64,000 nucleotides of DNA, taken from positions 62,001 to 126,000 of the forward strand of contig JAHCKG010000003.1 in NCBI GenBank assembly GCA_026125895.1. Direction: 5' to 3'. Source of the stretch: Pseudolabrys sp. (GTDB taxonomy: Bacteria > Pseudomonadota > Alphaproteobacteria > Rhizobiales > Xanthobacteraceae). A model generated the notes under the pieces. That model searched no databases and had not been told where the DNA came from. It was given only the letters and a program-made list of their open reading frames with translations. The translations under genes were made by a program, and so were the position numbers. Positions within the stretch are counted from its first letter, which is position 1. Each line of letters starts with the position of its first letter. This document shows, in pieces, positions 1-7,887 of this stretch.

Positions 1-267
1 CTCCTGGCGCTGCTCGGCGCCGTGGCGATGACGGCGTTTCTCTGCATCAACCGTTCGATCAGCCTGGCGCCGGCGTCTGTCGTCGTGCCCTATCAGTACA
101 CCAGCATCGTCTGGGCGGTGCTGCTCGGCTACATCTTCTTCGGCGACGTGCCGTCGCGCAATGTGGTGATCGGCGCCGGCATCATCATCGCCGCCGGCTT
201 CTACATCTTCATCCGCGAGCAGCGGCAGGCCAAGCCGCCGTCATTCAACGAACCGCCGCCGGCCTGA
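1..267 (+). CDS. DMT-superfamily (EamA) transporter, C-terminal part
   Basis: Reading frame 1 is open from the first base, so the gene starts before the window. About 88 residues are visible: two hydrophobic segments, the second being the glycine/isoleucine-rich helix at about 150-220, then a short basic tail ending in PPPA. The sequence around YTSIVWAVLLGYIFFGDVPS matches the last-but-one helix of EamA drug/metabolite exporters, where a Y/L-rich helix is followed by G[ED]xP. It would be an inner-membrane permease with about ten helices when whole. The substrate cannot be told from this piece. It converges on the RidA gene 6 bp away. Confidence 0.75.
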   Translation, partial: LLALLGAVAMTAFLCINRSISLAPASVVVPYQYTSIVWAVLLGYIFFGDVPSRNVVIGAGIIIAAGFYIFIREQRQAKPPSFNEPPPA

Positions 268-273
268 CCCGCG

Positions 274-660
274 TCAGGTGACGATGGCGTCCGCCTCGAT
301 CTCGACCAGCCAGCCGGGATCGATCGCCTGCACGATCTGGATCATGGTCGAGGCCGGGCGGATGTCGCGGAAGAATTCGCCATGGGCGCGGCCGGCGTCC
401 TGCCAGTTCGTCATCTCCTTGAGAAAGATGCGGGTGCGGATGACGTGTTCGCGCGTGCCGCCGGCTTGTCTGATCGCGGTCTCGATGATCTCGAGGCAGC
501 GCAAGGTCTGGCCGTAGAGATCGCCGGGGCAGGCGACGCCGCCGCCCGGCGCGATCGGCGCCGTGCCGGACACGGCGATATGCGGGCCGACGCGCACCGC
601 GCGGGAGAAGCCGATTTGCGTTTCGAAGATGGCGCCGGAGGAAATGAGCGTGCGTTGCAT
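274..660 (-). CDS. RidA/YjgF-family protein
   Basis: A 128-residue protein, the usual length for this family. RidA enzymes hydrolyse reactive enamine/imine intermediates made by PLP enzymes, or act as related deaminases. Visible family features are the strand VRVGPHIAVSGTAPI near residues 22-36, the YGQTLRCLEIIETAIRQAGG helix, the R-T-R-I-F-L strand that places the conserved arginine, and the C-terminal VEIEADAIV strand with the conserved glutamate. It lies just downstream of the PaiB-like gene on the same strand (45 bp gap), so cotranscription is possible. The exact substrate is unknown. Confidence 0.85.
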   Translation of the reverse strand: MQRTLISSGAIFETQIGFSRAVRVGPHIAVSGTAPIAPGGGVACPGDLYGQTLRCLEIIETAIRQAGGTREHVIRTRIFLKEMTNWQDAGRAHGEFFRDIRPASTMIQIVQAIDPGWLVEIEADAIVT

Positions 661-705
661 GGATGGTTCCTTAGATTGAGGTTGGCCTTGCCATGAGCGG
701 GAGTT

Positions 706-1347
706 TTAATTGGGAGCCTTCCCCCGCGCCGCGACTTCCGCCGCCATCGCATCGGCGTTGCCGCCGAGGCCGCGCAGACCCGCGGCGACGCCGGCCTGAT
801 CCACCGCCGGGCGGTTCTGGCTGACCTTCCATTTGCCGTCGATCCGCGCGATCGGGATCTCGAGACCGACGATGCCTTTGACCTGCGCGGCGATGAACGT
901 CTCCGGCGCATCGGAAACGTGCCACGGCGCCGCGCGCGGGCTTTCCTGGTGTCGCGTCAGATCGTCGATCTGCTGGCGGAGCCATGCAGCATCGTCGATG
1001 ACGCGCGGCGCGCCGGTAGCCTGCACGGTGATGTAATTCCAGGTCGGCACGACCTTGCCCGTCTCCTGTTTGGTCGCATAGAGCGACGGACTGATGTAGT
1101 GCTGCGGTCCCTGGAAAACGACGAGACATTCGCTGACGGCCGCAAGCTCCTGCGCCTGCGGATTGGCGCGGGCAAGATGCGCACGCAACGTGCCGCGTTC
1201 GGACATCGTGGCGTCGATCAGGAACGGCACGTTGTTCGCCTGCAACCCGCCCGGTCCTGCCGTGATCAGCAGGCCGAGCGGATGGCTTTCGATGAGCGCG
1301 TGCAGGGCCTCGAGCCGTTCTTCGCGGAAGTGCGGAGGCTGGTACAT
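706..1347 (-). CDS. PaiB-like FMN-binding split-barrel protein
   Basis: The 213-residue product begins MYQPPHFREERLEALHALIE, typical of the PaiB/FMN-binding negative transcriptional regulator family (about 200-215 residues). The split-barrel core is visible in the stretches with LLITAGPGGLQANNVPF, VVFQGPQHYISPSLYATK and VVPTWNYITVQATG. PaiB of Bacillus represses sporulation and protease genes, but in proteobacteria these proteins are mostly annotated by the flavin fold alone. The C-terminal region has IPIARIDGKWKVSQNR, a family hallmark. It lies 21 bp downstream of the GNAT gene on the same strand. A PaiB next to an acetyltransferase echoes the paiAB pairing, although this GNAT is of the RimJ type. 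Confidence 0.85.
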   Translation of the reverse strand: MYQPPHFREERLEALHALIESHPLGLLITAGPGGLQANNVPFLIDATMSERGTLRAHLARANPQAQELAAVSECLVVFQGPQHYISPSLYATKQETGKVVPTWNYITVQATGAPRVIDDAAWLRQQIDDLTRHQESPRAAPWHVSDAPETFIAAQVKGIVGLEIPIARIDGKWKVSQNRPAVDQAGVAAGLRGLGGNADAMAAEVAARGKAPN

Positions 1348-1368
1348 GTCATGTCTCCATCCACCGCC

Positions 1369-1968
1369 TTACGACACCCGCTTGAACGCGGCCCAGCCCT
1401 TGAGCGCGGACCAGATGCGCTGCTCGAGCCGGAAGCGATCGATCGGCGCCGACGACTTGATCGAGTGGATCCGGTACAGGCCGACGCCGGTCCACTGGAA
1501 GCCACACTTCTCCAGCACGCGCCGCGACGCCGGGTTGGTCACCCGCGCACCGGCATGCAAGGCGTCGTAGCCGAGATCGGTGAAGGCGTAGTCGATGAGC
1601 GCGTGCACCGCCTCGGTGGCGTAGCCCTTGCCCCAGTGCTCGGCGCCGAGCCAGTAGCCGATTTCCGGCGCGCCATCCTGCTGCGCGATGCTGCACGCGC
1701 CGATCACCGCCTTGTCGCGCAGCGTGATCATATAGACCTGCTCGCCGCCGGGCTTGTTCGCGCCGGCAATGAAATTCTCGGCATCCGTCAAACGGTACGG
1801 ATGCGGAATACGCGCGGTGTTTTCGGCAATGCGACGGTCTGCTGCGAGCATCGATACCGTTTTAGCGTCCGCGAGACGCGGCGCGCGCATCGTCAGCCGC
1901 TCGGTCTCGAGGACGGGGATACTCGCTTCGCGGAAGGTTCCGCTCGGTATTTCTTCCAGCAGGGTCAT
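1369..1968 (-). CDS. GNAT-family N-acetyltransferase (RimJ/RimL type)
   Basis: A 199-residue protein starting MTLLEEIPSGTFREASIPVL. It contains LETERLTMRAPRLADAKTV, the standard N-terminal strand of RimJ/RimL-type acetyltransferases, then GYWLGAEHWGKGYATEAVHA, whose G-K-G-Y-A-T-E-A is the acetyl-CoA pyrophosphate-binding loop, and ASRRVLEKCGFQWTGV, the classic fourth motif. It would transfer acetyl from acetyl-CoA to a protein N-terminus or a small amine. A GNAT gene downstream of rpmA is common in Hyphomicrobiales. A strong hairpin between rpmA and this gene suggests it is not simply part of the ribosomal operon. Confidence 0.88.
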   Translation of the reverse strand: MTLLEEIPSGTFREASIPVLETERLTMRAPRLADAKTVSMLAADRRIAENTARIPHPYRLTDAENFIAGANKPGGEQVYMITLRDKAVIGACSIAQQDGAPEIGYWLGAEHWGKGYATEAVHALIDYAFTDLGYDALHAGARVTNPASRRVLEKCGFQWTGVGLYRIHSIKSSAPIDRFRLEQRIWSALKGWAAFKRVS

Positions 1969-2010
1969 GGCTCGGGCTCCTTTGGCGAACCCAGGCCAGC
2001 CCCAGGTCCA

Positions 2011-2050
2011 AAAGCAGAGAGGGGGAGCCGGTCACCCGTCTCCCCCTCTC
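2011..2050 (-). terminator. terminator after rplU-rpmA
   Basis: A perfect 11 bp inverted repeat, GAGAGGGGGAG at 2017-2027 against CTCCCCCTCTC at 2040-2050, with a 12-base loop. Read on the minus strand it is followed by GCTTTTGG, a short T run. A weaker 8 bp inverted repeat (2066-2073 with 2085-2092) lies between it and rpmA. Confidence 0.55.
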
Positions 2051-2114
2051 AGAGCCCTATGAGCCCTGCCGGTTTGACTGGATGACCGGCAGACCTCGAT
2101 ATTTGGTCTACCGT

Positions 2115-2387
2115 TTATTCGGCCGCAGCTTCCATCGTCGGTACAACGGAGATGTACGTGCGGCCTTTGGCTTTGGTAGCGAACTGAACTTTTCCATCTA
2201 CGAGTGCGAACAGCGTGTGATCCTTGCCCATGCCCACATTACGGCCGGGATGCCACACGGTGCCGCGCTGACGCGCAATGATGTTGCCGGCGGTCGCGAG
2301 CTGACCACCGGACTTCTTCAGACCAAGGCGGCGACCGTCAGAGTCGCGACCGTTGCGGGATGAACCGCCTGCTTTCTTGTGCGCCAT
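2115..2387 (-). CDS. rpmA: 50S ribosomal protein L27
   Basis: The 90-residue product begins [20 protein letters not shown], the invariant L27 start, and continues with [19 protein letters not shown] and [13 protein letters not shown]27 binds 23S rRNA near the peptidyl transferase centre, and its flexible N-terminus reaches the tRNA acceptor ends. There is no N-terminal extension, so no processing peptide is expected. It lies 79 bp downstream of rplU, the near-universal bacterial order, and should be transcribed from the promoter ahead of rplU. Confidence 0.98.
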   Translation of the reverse strand: MAHKKAGGSSRNGRDSDGRRLGLKKSGGQLATAGNIIARQRGTVWHPGRNVGMGKDHTLFALVDGKVQFATKAKGRTYISVVPTMEAAAE

Positions 2388-2466
2388 AACTAAAGCTCTC
2401 TCGAATTCCGTTACTTGCTACACCGATTCCGTGTCGGAATCACGTCACTATTTCTTACCTAACGCC

Positions 2467-2922
2467 TCAGGCCGCCGATTTCTTGGCAGCGGCCTTCTTC
2501 GCCGGCTTCTTGGCGGGCTTTTTCGCCGATTTCGCTTCACCTTCGGCCGCTTCCGGCTTCGGCTTGGCGGCCCGCTTGGGCTTTTCCGGCGGCGTCTTCG
2601 AGGGCTTTTTGCCGTCGGTCAGGATTTCGGTGATGCGGATCACCGAGAAATCGTGGCGGAAGCCGCGCTTGCGGCGCGAATTCTTGCGGCGGCGCTTCTT
2701 GAACGCGATGACCTTGTCGCCGCGGTCGTGGTTGAGGATCACGCCGGCCACGGTGGCTCCCGACACGGTCGGCACGCCGACCTGCGGATTGTCGCCGCCA
2801 AGGACGAGAACCTCACCAAATTCAATCACATCGCCCGGTTCGCCCGCCTGGCGGTCGATCCGGATCACATCTTCAGCCACAACGCGGTACTGCTTACCGC
2901 CGGCCTTGATGACTGCGAACAT
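2467..2922 (-). CDS. rplU: 50S ribosomal protein L21 with lysine/alanine-rich tail
   Basis: Residues 1 to about 103 are a complete L21: MFAVIKAGGKQYRVVAEDVI, then VLVLGGDNPQVGVPTVSGA and the basic FKKRRRKNSRRKRGFRHDFS segment that contacts 23S rRNA. The protein then carries about 45 extra residues of alternating KPAKK/KPKRAAK/AKKSAA type. Such low-complexity basic tails are common on L21 in Hyphomicrobiales, so this supports the taxonomic placement. It is the first gene of the rplU-rpmA unit. Confidence 0.98.
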   Translation of the reverse strand: MFAVIKAGGKQYRVVAEDVIRIDRQAGEPGDVIEFGEVLVLGGDNPQVGVPTVSGATVAGVILNHDRGDKVIAFKKRRRKNSRRKRGFRHDFSVIRITEILTDGKKPSKTPPEKPKRAAKPKPEAAEGEAKSAKKPAKKPAKKAAAKKSAA

Positions 2923-3069
2923 CGTTTTTTTCCTTCGTGTTCAAACCCGCGCCTCAAGGCCGAGCGGCCCCGGACCGGCTTCTTGTCAGTCTGGTTTTGC
3001 GTTTGGATTCAGAGGCTTAACGCACCCTGAACAAAGTATGCGGACCTGAAAAGGCCCGCAGACGGCGGG

Positions 3070-3099
3070 TTTATGCCGGGAAATGGCAGCAAATGTCAA
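3070..3099 (-). promoter_or_regulatory. promoter of rplU-rpmA
   Basis: On the minus strand a perfect TTGACA (complement of 3094-3099) is followed after 18 bases by CATAAA (complement of 3070-3075). It lies about 150 bases ahead of the rplU start and points toward it. The intervening leader could fold, but no known leader motif was recognised. Confidence 0.55.
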
Positions 3100-3157
3100 G
3101 GAAACAGAGTGATTTCGGCGCCGCCGTCCGAGCGGCGATGGTCCGGTCGTTAACGGC

Positions 3158-3892
3158 TCAAGACACTGGGACCGGCGCCGGGGAGCCGTTCTCGGCCTCG
3201 CTGTTATGGGCAAGGCGATAGCCGACGCCCAGTTCGGTCACCAGGATCTTCGGCGAGTCGGGTGTCGGCTCGATCTTCTGGCGCAGCTTGCGCACGAAGA
3301 TGCGCAGATAATGCGTGTCCTGCATGTGGATTGACCCCCACACCTCCTTGAGCAGGTGCTGGTGGGTGACGACGTTGCCGGCGTGCTGGGCCAGCACCTG
3401 CAGCAGGCGGTACTCCTTCGGCGTCAGCGTCAGGCGCTGGCCGTTGAGCGTCACCGCGCGCGCGGCGAGGTCGATGGTCAGCGGCCCGACCGTGACCGAG
3501 GGTTCGCCCGAGGCGGCGCGCGACTGGCGGCGCAGCGCGACGCGCACCCGCGCCATCAATTCGGCGATGCCGAACGGCTTGACCACGTAGTCGTCGGCGC
3601 CGAGTTCGAGCAACCGTACCTTCTGCGCCTCGGTGGAGCGCACCGACAGCACGATGATCGGCACCGTGGACCAGGAGCGGATGCGTTCGACGACCTCGGA
3701 GCCGTCCATGTCGGGCAGGCCGAGATCGACAATGACGATATCGATCGGCCGCAAGGTCGCGGCGCGGATGGCCTCGTTGCCGGTCCCGGCTTCGTGCACG
3801 ACGAAGCCGTTGAGCTCGAAACCGGTGCGAAGGAATCGACGAATCTGAATCTCGTCGTCGACAATCAGGACGATCGGGGAGGGCTCACTCAT
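3158..3892 (-). CDS. kdpE: KdpE-type response regulator
   Basis: The 244-residue product has an N-terminal receiver domain: the acidic pair in VDDE at 11-13, phosphoacceptor D56 in VDLGLPD, and the conserved lysine in DDYVVKPFG. An OmpR/PhoB winged helix follows (LTPKEYRLLQVLAQHAGNVV, then VRKLRQKIEP and a GVGYRL hairpin). The sequence, including QIRRFLRTGFELNGF and GSIHMQDTHYLRIFVRKLRQ, is typical of KdpE, the activator of the Kdp potassium ATPase. The start at 3892 was chosen because MSEPSP leads straight into the first strand, and longer versions run into the kinase. It overlaps the kinase stop by 8 bp, so the two are translationally coupled. No kdpFABC genes are in the window. Confidence 0.88.
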   Translation of the reverse strand: MSEPSPIVLIVDDEIQIRRFLRTGFELNGFVVHEAGTGNEAIRAATLRPIDIVIVDLGLPDMDGSEVVERIRSWSTVPIIVLSVRSTEAQKVRLLELGADDYVVKPFGIAELMARVRVALRRQSRAASGEPSVTVGPLTIDLAARAVTLNGQRLTLTPKEYRLLQVLAQHAGNVVTHQHLLKEVWGSIHMQDTHYLRIFVRKLRQKIEPTPDSPKILVTELGVGYRLAHNSEAENGSPAPVPVS

Positions 3893-5486
3893 CGGAGTCG
3901 CTTTCCATGGGGTGAACGGCGGCCTGCGCCACCGGGAGTTCAATCGCCATCGTCGTGCCCTTGCCCGGGCCCTCGCTGACGGCGTTCATCTTGCCGCCAT
4001 TGGCGGCAATGAATGATTTGGCGATCCAGAGGCCGAGCCCCGAACCGCTGGTGACGGCGGCAACGCGGTCGCCGCGGGCGAAGCGATCCCAGATCTGCGG
4101 CTGCTCGGCCGCGGTGAGACCGGCGCCTTCGTCGCTGACGCTCATCACCATGCGGCCGTCGCGGGCGCGGGCGGCGACCGTGATGGTGGTGCCGCGCGGC
4201 GAATACTTGCCCGCATTGTCGAAGATCTGCACCAGCGCCTGCTTCACCAGCACCGGATCGACGTGCACTAGCGGCAGGTCGTGCGGCAGGTTGAGGACGA
4301 GCTTGTGGCCGGCAAGCCGCTTGCGGCAGCGTTCCAGCGCGCTGTCGAGAATATCGCGCGGGTCGGCCCATTCCAGGCTGGGTTTGACGCCGTTCGAGGA
4401 AATGCGCGTGGCGTCGATGAGGTTCTGGATGTCGTCGTTGAGGCGCTCGGCTTCGGTGCGCACGTCCGACACCAGCGCCTGCAGTTTCGGCTCGCCGGCG
4501 AGCGCCGGTGCGCTGCTGAGAACCGTGGCGGCGCCGAGAATGGAGGCGAGCGGCGTGCGCAGTTCGTGGCTCACCGAGCCGATCAGCGCTTCGCGCAACT
4601 GATCGGTTTGCGAGCGCATGCGCGCTTCGTTGATGGCCTGCGCGATGCCGAGCCGCTCCAAAGTCGCGGTGGCGTCGGCAAGCACGCGATCGACGCGCAC
4701 CCGCATGTCATCGACATTGTTCTTCGACGGCTGGCCGAGATTGATGGCCACGACGCCGAACTCCGGACTCTTCGGCGAGACCTGGCGCACCATCCAGATG
4801 TCGCCATTGGCCGCCGTGACGCTGGCGACGCCGAGGCCGACCGGCTTTGCCGCGCCGGACTGATCCATGGTCGCGATCTGGGCGAAGACGTGGTGGGGCA
4901 GGGCATTGCCGGTGCGTTGCGCCGCGGCCGCGGCGGCATCGCGCGCGCTGGCGAACAGCACGACGCGGCGCTGGATGACGGCGGTGAGATGATCCTCGAT
5001 GGCAGCCTGGATGTCCGGCACGTCGAAAGCGACGGCGAGCCGGCGCGAGAAAGCGTAGAGATCGCGCATGTCGATCTCGCGCTGGCGAGCAATCTCCAAC
5101 TGCCCCTTGAGGCGCGCCGCGAGCTGGCTGACGAGGATGGCGACGAACACGAACAGGATGAGGTTGATGAATTCCTGCGGGTCGCGGATGCGGAAGCTGT
5201 ACAGCGGCGGAAAGAAGAAGAAGGCCGAGCAGAGCACGCCGGTGGCGGCCGCATAGAGCGACGGCACGATGCCCCAGCGCGTCGCCGCGATGATCACCGG
5301 AATGAGATAGAGCACCGAGCCGCGCGTGAGGCCGGTGGTCCAGACAACACCGAGGATGACCAGCGAAATGACGGCAACGAGGACTGTCGTCAGCAGTAGC
5401 GGACGAACTTCCTTGCGCAGGCCGGCAAACAGGGAACTGGCTGGCATAGGTTGAGGGTCTGGTGCCGAATTCTTAAGGCCGCGCAT
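3885..5486 (-). CDS. kdpD: Short KdpD-type sensor histidine kinase
   Basis: About 533 residues, far shorter than classical KdpD (about 890-900). It starts with the membrane part: hydrophobic segments between about residues 25 and 125 with LYLIPVIIAATRWGIVPSLY and FFFFPPLYSFRIRDP, the DUF4118 hallmark. A GAF-like region (130-280) follows, then the H-box SVSHELRTPLAS with H307 and the ATPase domain with NAGKYSP, SDEGAGL and GSGLGLWIAK. The N-terminal Kdp sensor and universal-stress-like domains are absent. A longer frame would run into tRNA-Ser, so the start must lie at about 5486 or at 5447. It pairs with the overlapping KdpE gene. The reduced form suggests input only through the membrane/GAF part, which is inference. 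Confidence 0.82.
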   Translation of the reverse strand: MRGLKNSAPDPQPMPASSLFAGLRKEVRPLLLTTVLVAVISLVILGVVWTTGLTRGSVLYLIPVIIAATRWGIVPSLYAAATGVLCSAFFFFPPLYSFRIRDPQEFINLILFVFVAILVSQLAARLKGQLEIARQREIDMRDLYAFSRRLAVAFDVPDIQAAIEDHLTAVIQRRVVLFASARDAAAAAAQRTGNALPHHVFAQIATMDQSGAAKPVGLGVASVTAANGDIWMVRQVSPKSPEFGVVAINLGQPSKNNVDDMRVRVDRVLADATATLERLGIAQAINEARMRSQTDQLREALIGSVSHELRTPLASILGAATVLSSAPALAGEPKLQALVSDVRTEAERLNDDIQNLIDATRISSNGVKPSLEWADPRDILDSALERCRKRLAGHKLVLNLPHDLPLVHVDPVLVKQALVQIFDNAGKYSPRGTTITVAARARDGRMVMSVSDEGAGLTAAEQPQIWDRFARGDRVAAVTSGSGLGLWIAKSFIAANGGKMNAVSEGPGKGTTMAIELPVAQAAVHPMESDSDE

Positions 5487-5574
5487 ATATACGCTTCGCG
5501 GCCCTTGTTTGTCTCGCTTCTGTTGGTTAGATAGCGCCGTCCAATTGGGGCCTTTTGAGGCCCGATCGGGCTCC

Positions 5575-5664
5575 GGAGAGGTGGCTGAGCGGTTGAAAGC
5601 ACCGCACTCGAAATGCGGCATACGGGCAACCGTATCGGGGGTTCGAATCCCTCCCTCTCCGCCA
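5575..5664 (+). tRNA. tRNA-Ser (anticodon CGA)
   Basis: A complete class II tRNA of 90 bases. The acceptor GGAGAGG (5575-5581) pairs with CCTCTCC before the G discriminator and an encoded CCA. The anticodon stem CCGCA/TGCGG encloses the loop CTCGAAA, giving anticodon CGA at 5609-5611 (serine, UCG). The long variable arm TACGGGCAACCGTA is typical of serine tRNAs, and the T loop is TTCGAAT. Its 3' end is the insertion site of the island that follows. Confidence 0.97.
5647..5664 (+). repeat. attL, 3' end of tRNA-Ser
   Basis: The 18 bases ATCCCTCCCTCTCCGCCA at the tRNA 3' end recur exactly at 18793-18810, beyond the integrase gene. This is the standard signature of tyrosine-integrase insertion into a tRNA gene that leaves the tRNA intact. 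Confidence 0.85.
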
Positions 5665-5857
5665 CATACTCTTTTAAGATACTGATTTTGCTGATTTATT
5701 TCACCTAGCTGACTTTCTTACCCCTACAAGTACCCCTTCAAAGGCGGCCGGTGCGGAAAAGCGGCTAAGGCGGCCCTAGAAGCGTTTGTGTAGCGGTCGG
5801 CTACCTCGCATCATCCGGACCAGTTTTAACGCACAGGCGGCCCGCGCTCGCGGCCAG

Positions 5858-6028
5858 CTACCGGCGCTTCTTCGGATCGTCGCTCGCCTGATCGGCGTCT
5901 TTCAAGATCAATTGTTCGACGTAGCTCGCCAAAGAACGGTCCACGGCCGCCGCGCGGGCGACCGCGATCTTCTTCACGGACGGCCGCACTCGAAGGTTCA
6001 TGACGGCCGTTTTTTCCTCTTTCGCCAT
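5858..6028 (-). CDS. Ribbon-helix-helix (CopG/Arc-like) small DNA-binding protein
   Basis: A 56-residue protein from the ATG at 6028 (MAKEEKTAVMNLRVRPSVKK). The pattern AVMNLRVRPSVKKIAVARAAAVDRSLASYVEQLI is a ribbon strand followed by two helices, with the S-x-Y-V-E-x-L-I second helix typical of the fold. Such proteins act as dimeric repressors or as antitoxins. No toxin gene overlaps it. A longer in-frame form exists, but it starts within the inverted repeat at 6056-6081, which looks like an operator, so the shorter start is preferred. It is the island gene closest to attL. Confidence 0.65.
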   Translation of the reverse strand: MAKEEKTAVMNLRVRPSVKKIAVARAAAVDRSLASYVEQLILKDADQASDDPKKRR

Positions 6029-6055
6029 CGCCCGATTAACCGTCGATTCAGTTTG

Positions 6056-6081
6056 GTAGCGTTCTGCACGCAAAACGCTAC
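6056..6081. promoter_or_regulatory. inverted repeat upstream of the RHH gene
   Basis: GTAGCGTT at 6056-6063 and AACGCTAC at 6074-6081 form a perfect 8 bp inverted repeat with a 10-base spacer. It lies 28 bp ahead of the RHH start, between divergent small genes. The size and position suit an operator for the dimeric RHH protein. That binding is inference. Confidence 0.45.
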
Positions 6082-6146
6082 ACAAATGCTTTTCGCAATC
6101 GTACCCTGATTCGGGTCAAGGCACCCAATCGAAAGGGAGTTGCGCT

Positions 6147-6344
6147 GTGGACGAATTCGTTGCCCAACTTCGAAGGGACCTTATCGCGAGTGAATTCGGC
6201 GAGCGCCGTTGCCTCGCCCGCCGCCAAGCCGAAGCATTGGCGACGATCCATCAAGCCCGCCGCGCGATGGCCCGCACCATGCAAATCGACCCGGCCGAAC
6301 GCCGCGAACGGCTTCGCCGAATAGCCGACGCGGTGCAGCCATGA
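6147..6344 (+). CDS. Small helical protein, unknown
   Basis: A 65-residue product starting at GTG 6147, preceded by the ribosome site AGGGAG about 9 bases upstream. It is rich in arginine and alanine, predicted mostly helical (RRQAEALATIHQARRAMART) and strongly basic in the middle. No family is recognised. Its stop overlaps the next start by 4 bp (ATGA), which supports both genes as a coupled pair. Confidence 0.55.
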   Translation: MDEFVAQLRRDLIASEFGERRCLARRQAEALATIHQARRAMARTMQIDPAERRERLRRIADAVQP

Positions 6345-6625
6345 CCGCGCTCACGCAAGACCAAATCGCGACCGTGATCCGCCGAAGCGATCCGCGAAAC
6401 TTGTTTGCCCATGAAGCCGAGTGTTGGCAGCTAGGAATCGACTCATGCCTTGTCTGGCGCATGGGGCCAGACTTCGGCGCGAAGGCGGTCGCGCTTATCG
6501 AGCGCGGCGTTTGCACCTTGGCCCGGCGATCCTATTGCCGGTCGCCAAGGCCGACTTCGCTTGGAAGTCCCCGGCCGCTTCCGGAGCGGCGGAAGCGGAT
6601 GCGCGTTCCGGCCGACCTTTCATAG
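6341..6625 (+). CDS. Small protein, unknown
   Basis: A 94-residue product starting MTALTQDQIATVIRRSDPRN, coupled to the preceding gene by an ATGA overlap. The first 65 residues look like a folded helical unit with tryptophan and cysteine residues (ECWQLGIDSCLVWRMGPDFG). The last 25 residues are arginine/proline-rich and may be disordered. No family is recognised. A rho-independent terminator follows 29 bp downstream, closing a two-gene unit. Confidence 0.5.
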   Translation: MTALTQDQIATVIRRSDPRNLFAHEAECWQLGIDSCLVWRMGPDFGAKAVALIERGVCTLARRSYCRSPRPTSLGSPRPLPERRKRMRVPADLS

Positions 6626-6653
6626 CCAAATGCCCTTATCGGAGAGTTCAAAG

Positions 6654-6678
6654 GCCCGGCCGTCGCGCCGGGCTTTTT
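6654..6678 (+). terminator. rho-independent terminator
   Basis: The stem GCCCGGC (6654-6660) pairs with GCCGGGC (6667-6673) and is followed by TTTTT at 6674-6678. It closes the small-gene pair and lies just ahead of the promoter of the DGQHR gene. A nearly identical hairpin occurs at 8652-8676. Confidence 0.85.
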
Positions 6679-6694
6679 CATTTGCGAACGCTGG

Positions 6695-6724
6695 TTGAAA
6701 ATTCTTTTTCGCTTCGCGTATGCT
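6695..6724 (+). promoter_or_regulatory. promoter of the DGQHR operon
   Basis: TTGAAA at 6695-6700, an 18-base spacer, then TATGCT at 6719-6724. This lies 36 bp ahead of the GTG start at 6760 and directly after the terminator of the upstream unit. A purine-rich ribosome site (GGGGAAGGG) lies between promoter and start. Confidence 0.55.
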
Positions 6725-6759
6725 CGCGGCGGTAGCAGCTAGGGGAAGGGACAAGCACC

Positions 6760-7887
6760 GTGGCGAAGATTCACATTCCGGCGGCTCGCGTGAAGCAAGG
6801 CGGATTAACCCTCTACACCACAGCCCTGAAGGTCAAAGACCTGATCGCCGATCACTTCTACAACGTTGAAAAGCTGGACCCGGCGGATTCCAACGATAAG
6901 GGCTATCAACGTGTATTGAATGTCGCGCGTGCGCGAAAGCTGGCCGACTACATCATCAAAGGCCAAGACGAACAGGACGCATTCTTGCCCACGTCTGTCT
7001 TCCTCGCCACGGACAAGTCCATCCCCTTCAACGAACATAGCCACACAATCGAATTCGACACGGCGGCCGTTGGCCCCTTTAGCGTCGTGGACGGGCAGCA
7101 TCGCCTCGAAGGCTTGAAGATGGCTGCCGAAAAGGACCCGCGCGTATTGGAATTCGAAGTGCCGGTCAATATAGCGATCAACCTGCCGACGATCCATCAA
7201 ATGTGCCACTTCCTGATCGTGAATTCGACGCAAAAGAGCGTGGACAAGTCGGTTGAACAACGCATCATCGCCCGGCTTTCGGACGCTATGGGCGTCGAAG
7301 ACCTCCCGAGTCTGCCGAAGTGGATTTTGCGCACTGTCGAAAAAGGCGAAGTCGAGAGGGCGATCCGTTACGTCGATTATCTGAATGAGACCCCGGACTC
7401 GCCGTGGCACGGCAAGATCAAGATGGCGAACACCGACTCTGAAGACGGCACGATCAATCAACGTTCGTTCGTCAAGGCTATTGTGAAATATGTTTTGACC
7501 GCTAACAATCCAATCAGCATCGTCAAGGATTTCGACAAAGAAAAGAAAATCTTTTTGAACTACTGGAAAGCAATCCAACTGAACTTAGACGATGGCGATT
7601 CCGAAACGCTCTACAAGTACGGCGGCGTGGAGTTGTTCTGTAAGTTCTCTATTCCATTCTTTGTGAAGCTCCAGGATCGCGGCAACTACACGGTGCCGAC
7701 GATGGAAAAACTCTTGCGCGAGTGCTTCGAAAAGGTCGAAGGCGACTACGTGGGAGTCGGTCATCCTGACTGGTGGAAGACCGGCGGACAGGCGGGCCGC
7801 CTCAATGCGGGCGCGCTTACTATCGTATGCCAAGAAATGACGAAAGCGTTGCACAAAACGTCCGCTGGAATCGAGATTCAAATATGA
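6760..7887 (+). CDS. DGQHR-domain protein (DndB-like superfamily)
   Basis: A 375-residue protein starting at GTG. The defining motif VDGQHRLEG has D111-G-Q-H-R115, preceded by a strand (DTAAVGPFSVV) and followed by VPVNIAINLP and FLIVNSTQKSVDKS. This arrangement is seen in DGQHR proteins such as DndB, which acts with DNA phosphorothioate systems, and in the related ParB-like partners of DNA 7-deazaguanine systems. No dnd sulfur genes or tRNA-guanine-transglycosylase-like gene lie nearby, so its partner system is not one of those as seen here. The stop overlaps the next gene's start (ATGA), giving a coupled DGQHR/GIY-YIG pair. Role in DNA modification sensing or defence is inferred. Confidence 0.8.
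   Translation: MAKIHIPAARVKQGGLTLYTTALKVKDLIADHFYNVEKLDPADSNDKGYQRVLNVARARKLADYIIKGQDEQDAFLPTSVFLATDKSIPFNEHSHTIEFDTAAVGPFSVVDGQHRLEGLKMAAEKDPRVLEFEVPVNIAINLPTIHQMCHFLIVNSTQKSVDKSVEQRIIARLSDAMGVEDLPSLPKWILRTVEKGEVERAIRYVDYLNETPDSPWHGKIKMANTDSEDGTINQRSFVKAIVKYVLTANNPISIVKDFDKEKKIFLNYWKAIQLNLDDGDSETLYKYGGVELFCKFSIPFFVKLQDRGNYTVPTMEKLLRECFEKVEGDYVGVGHPDWWKTGGQAGRLNAGALTIVCQEMTKALHKTSAGIEIQI

Noticed and set aside
919-2085. 388-codon open frame on the plus strand
   Set aside because: It is antisense to the PaiB-like and GNAT genes, arginine-rich without family features, and arises from high GC content.
4281-5399. 372-codon plus-strand frame
   Set aside because: It is the complement of the KdpD-type kinase, with no family features or ribosome site.
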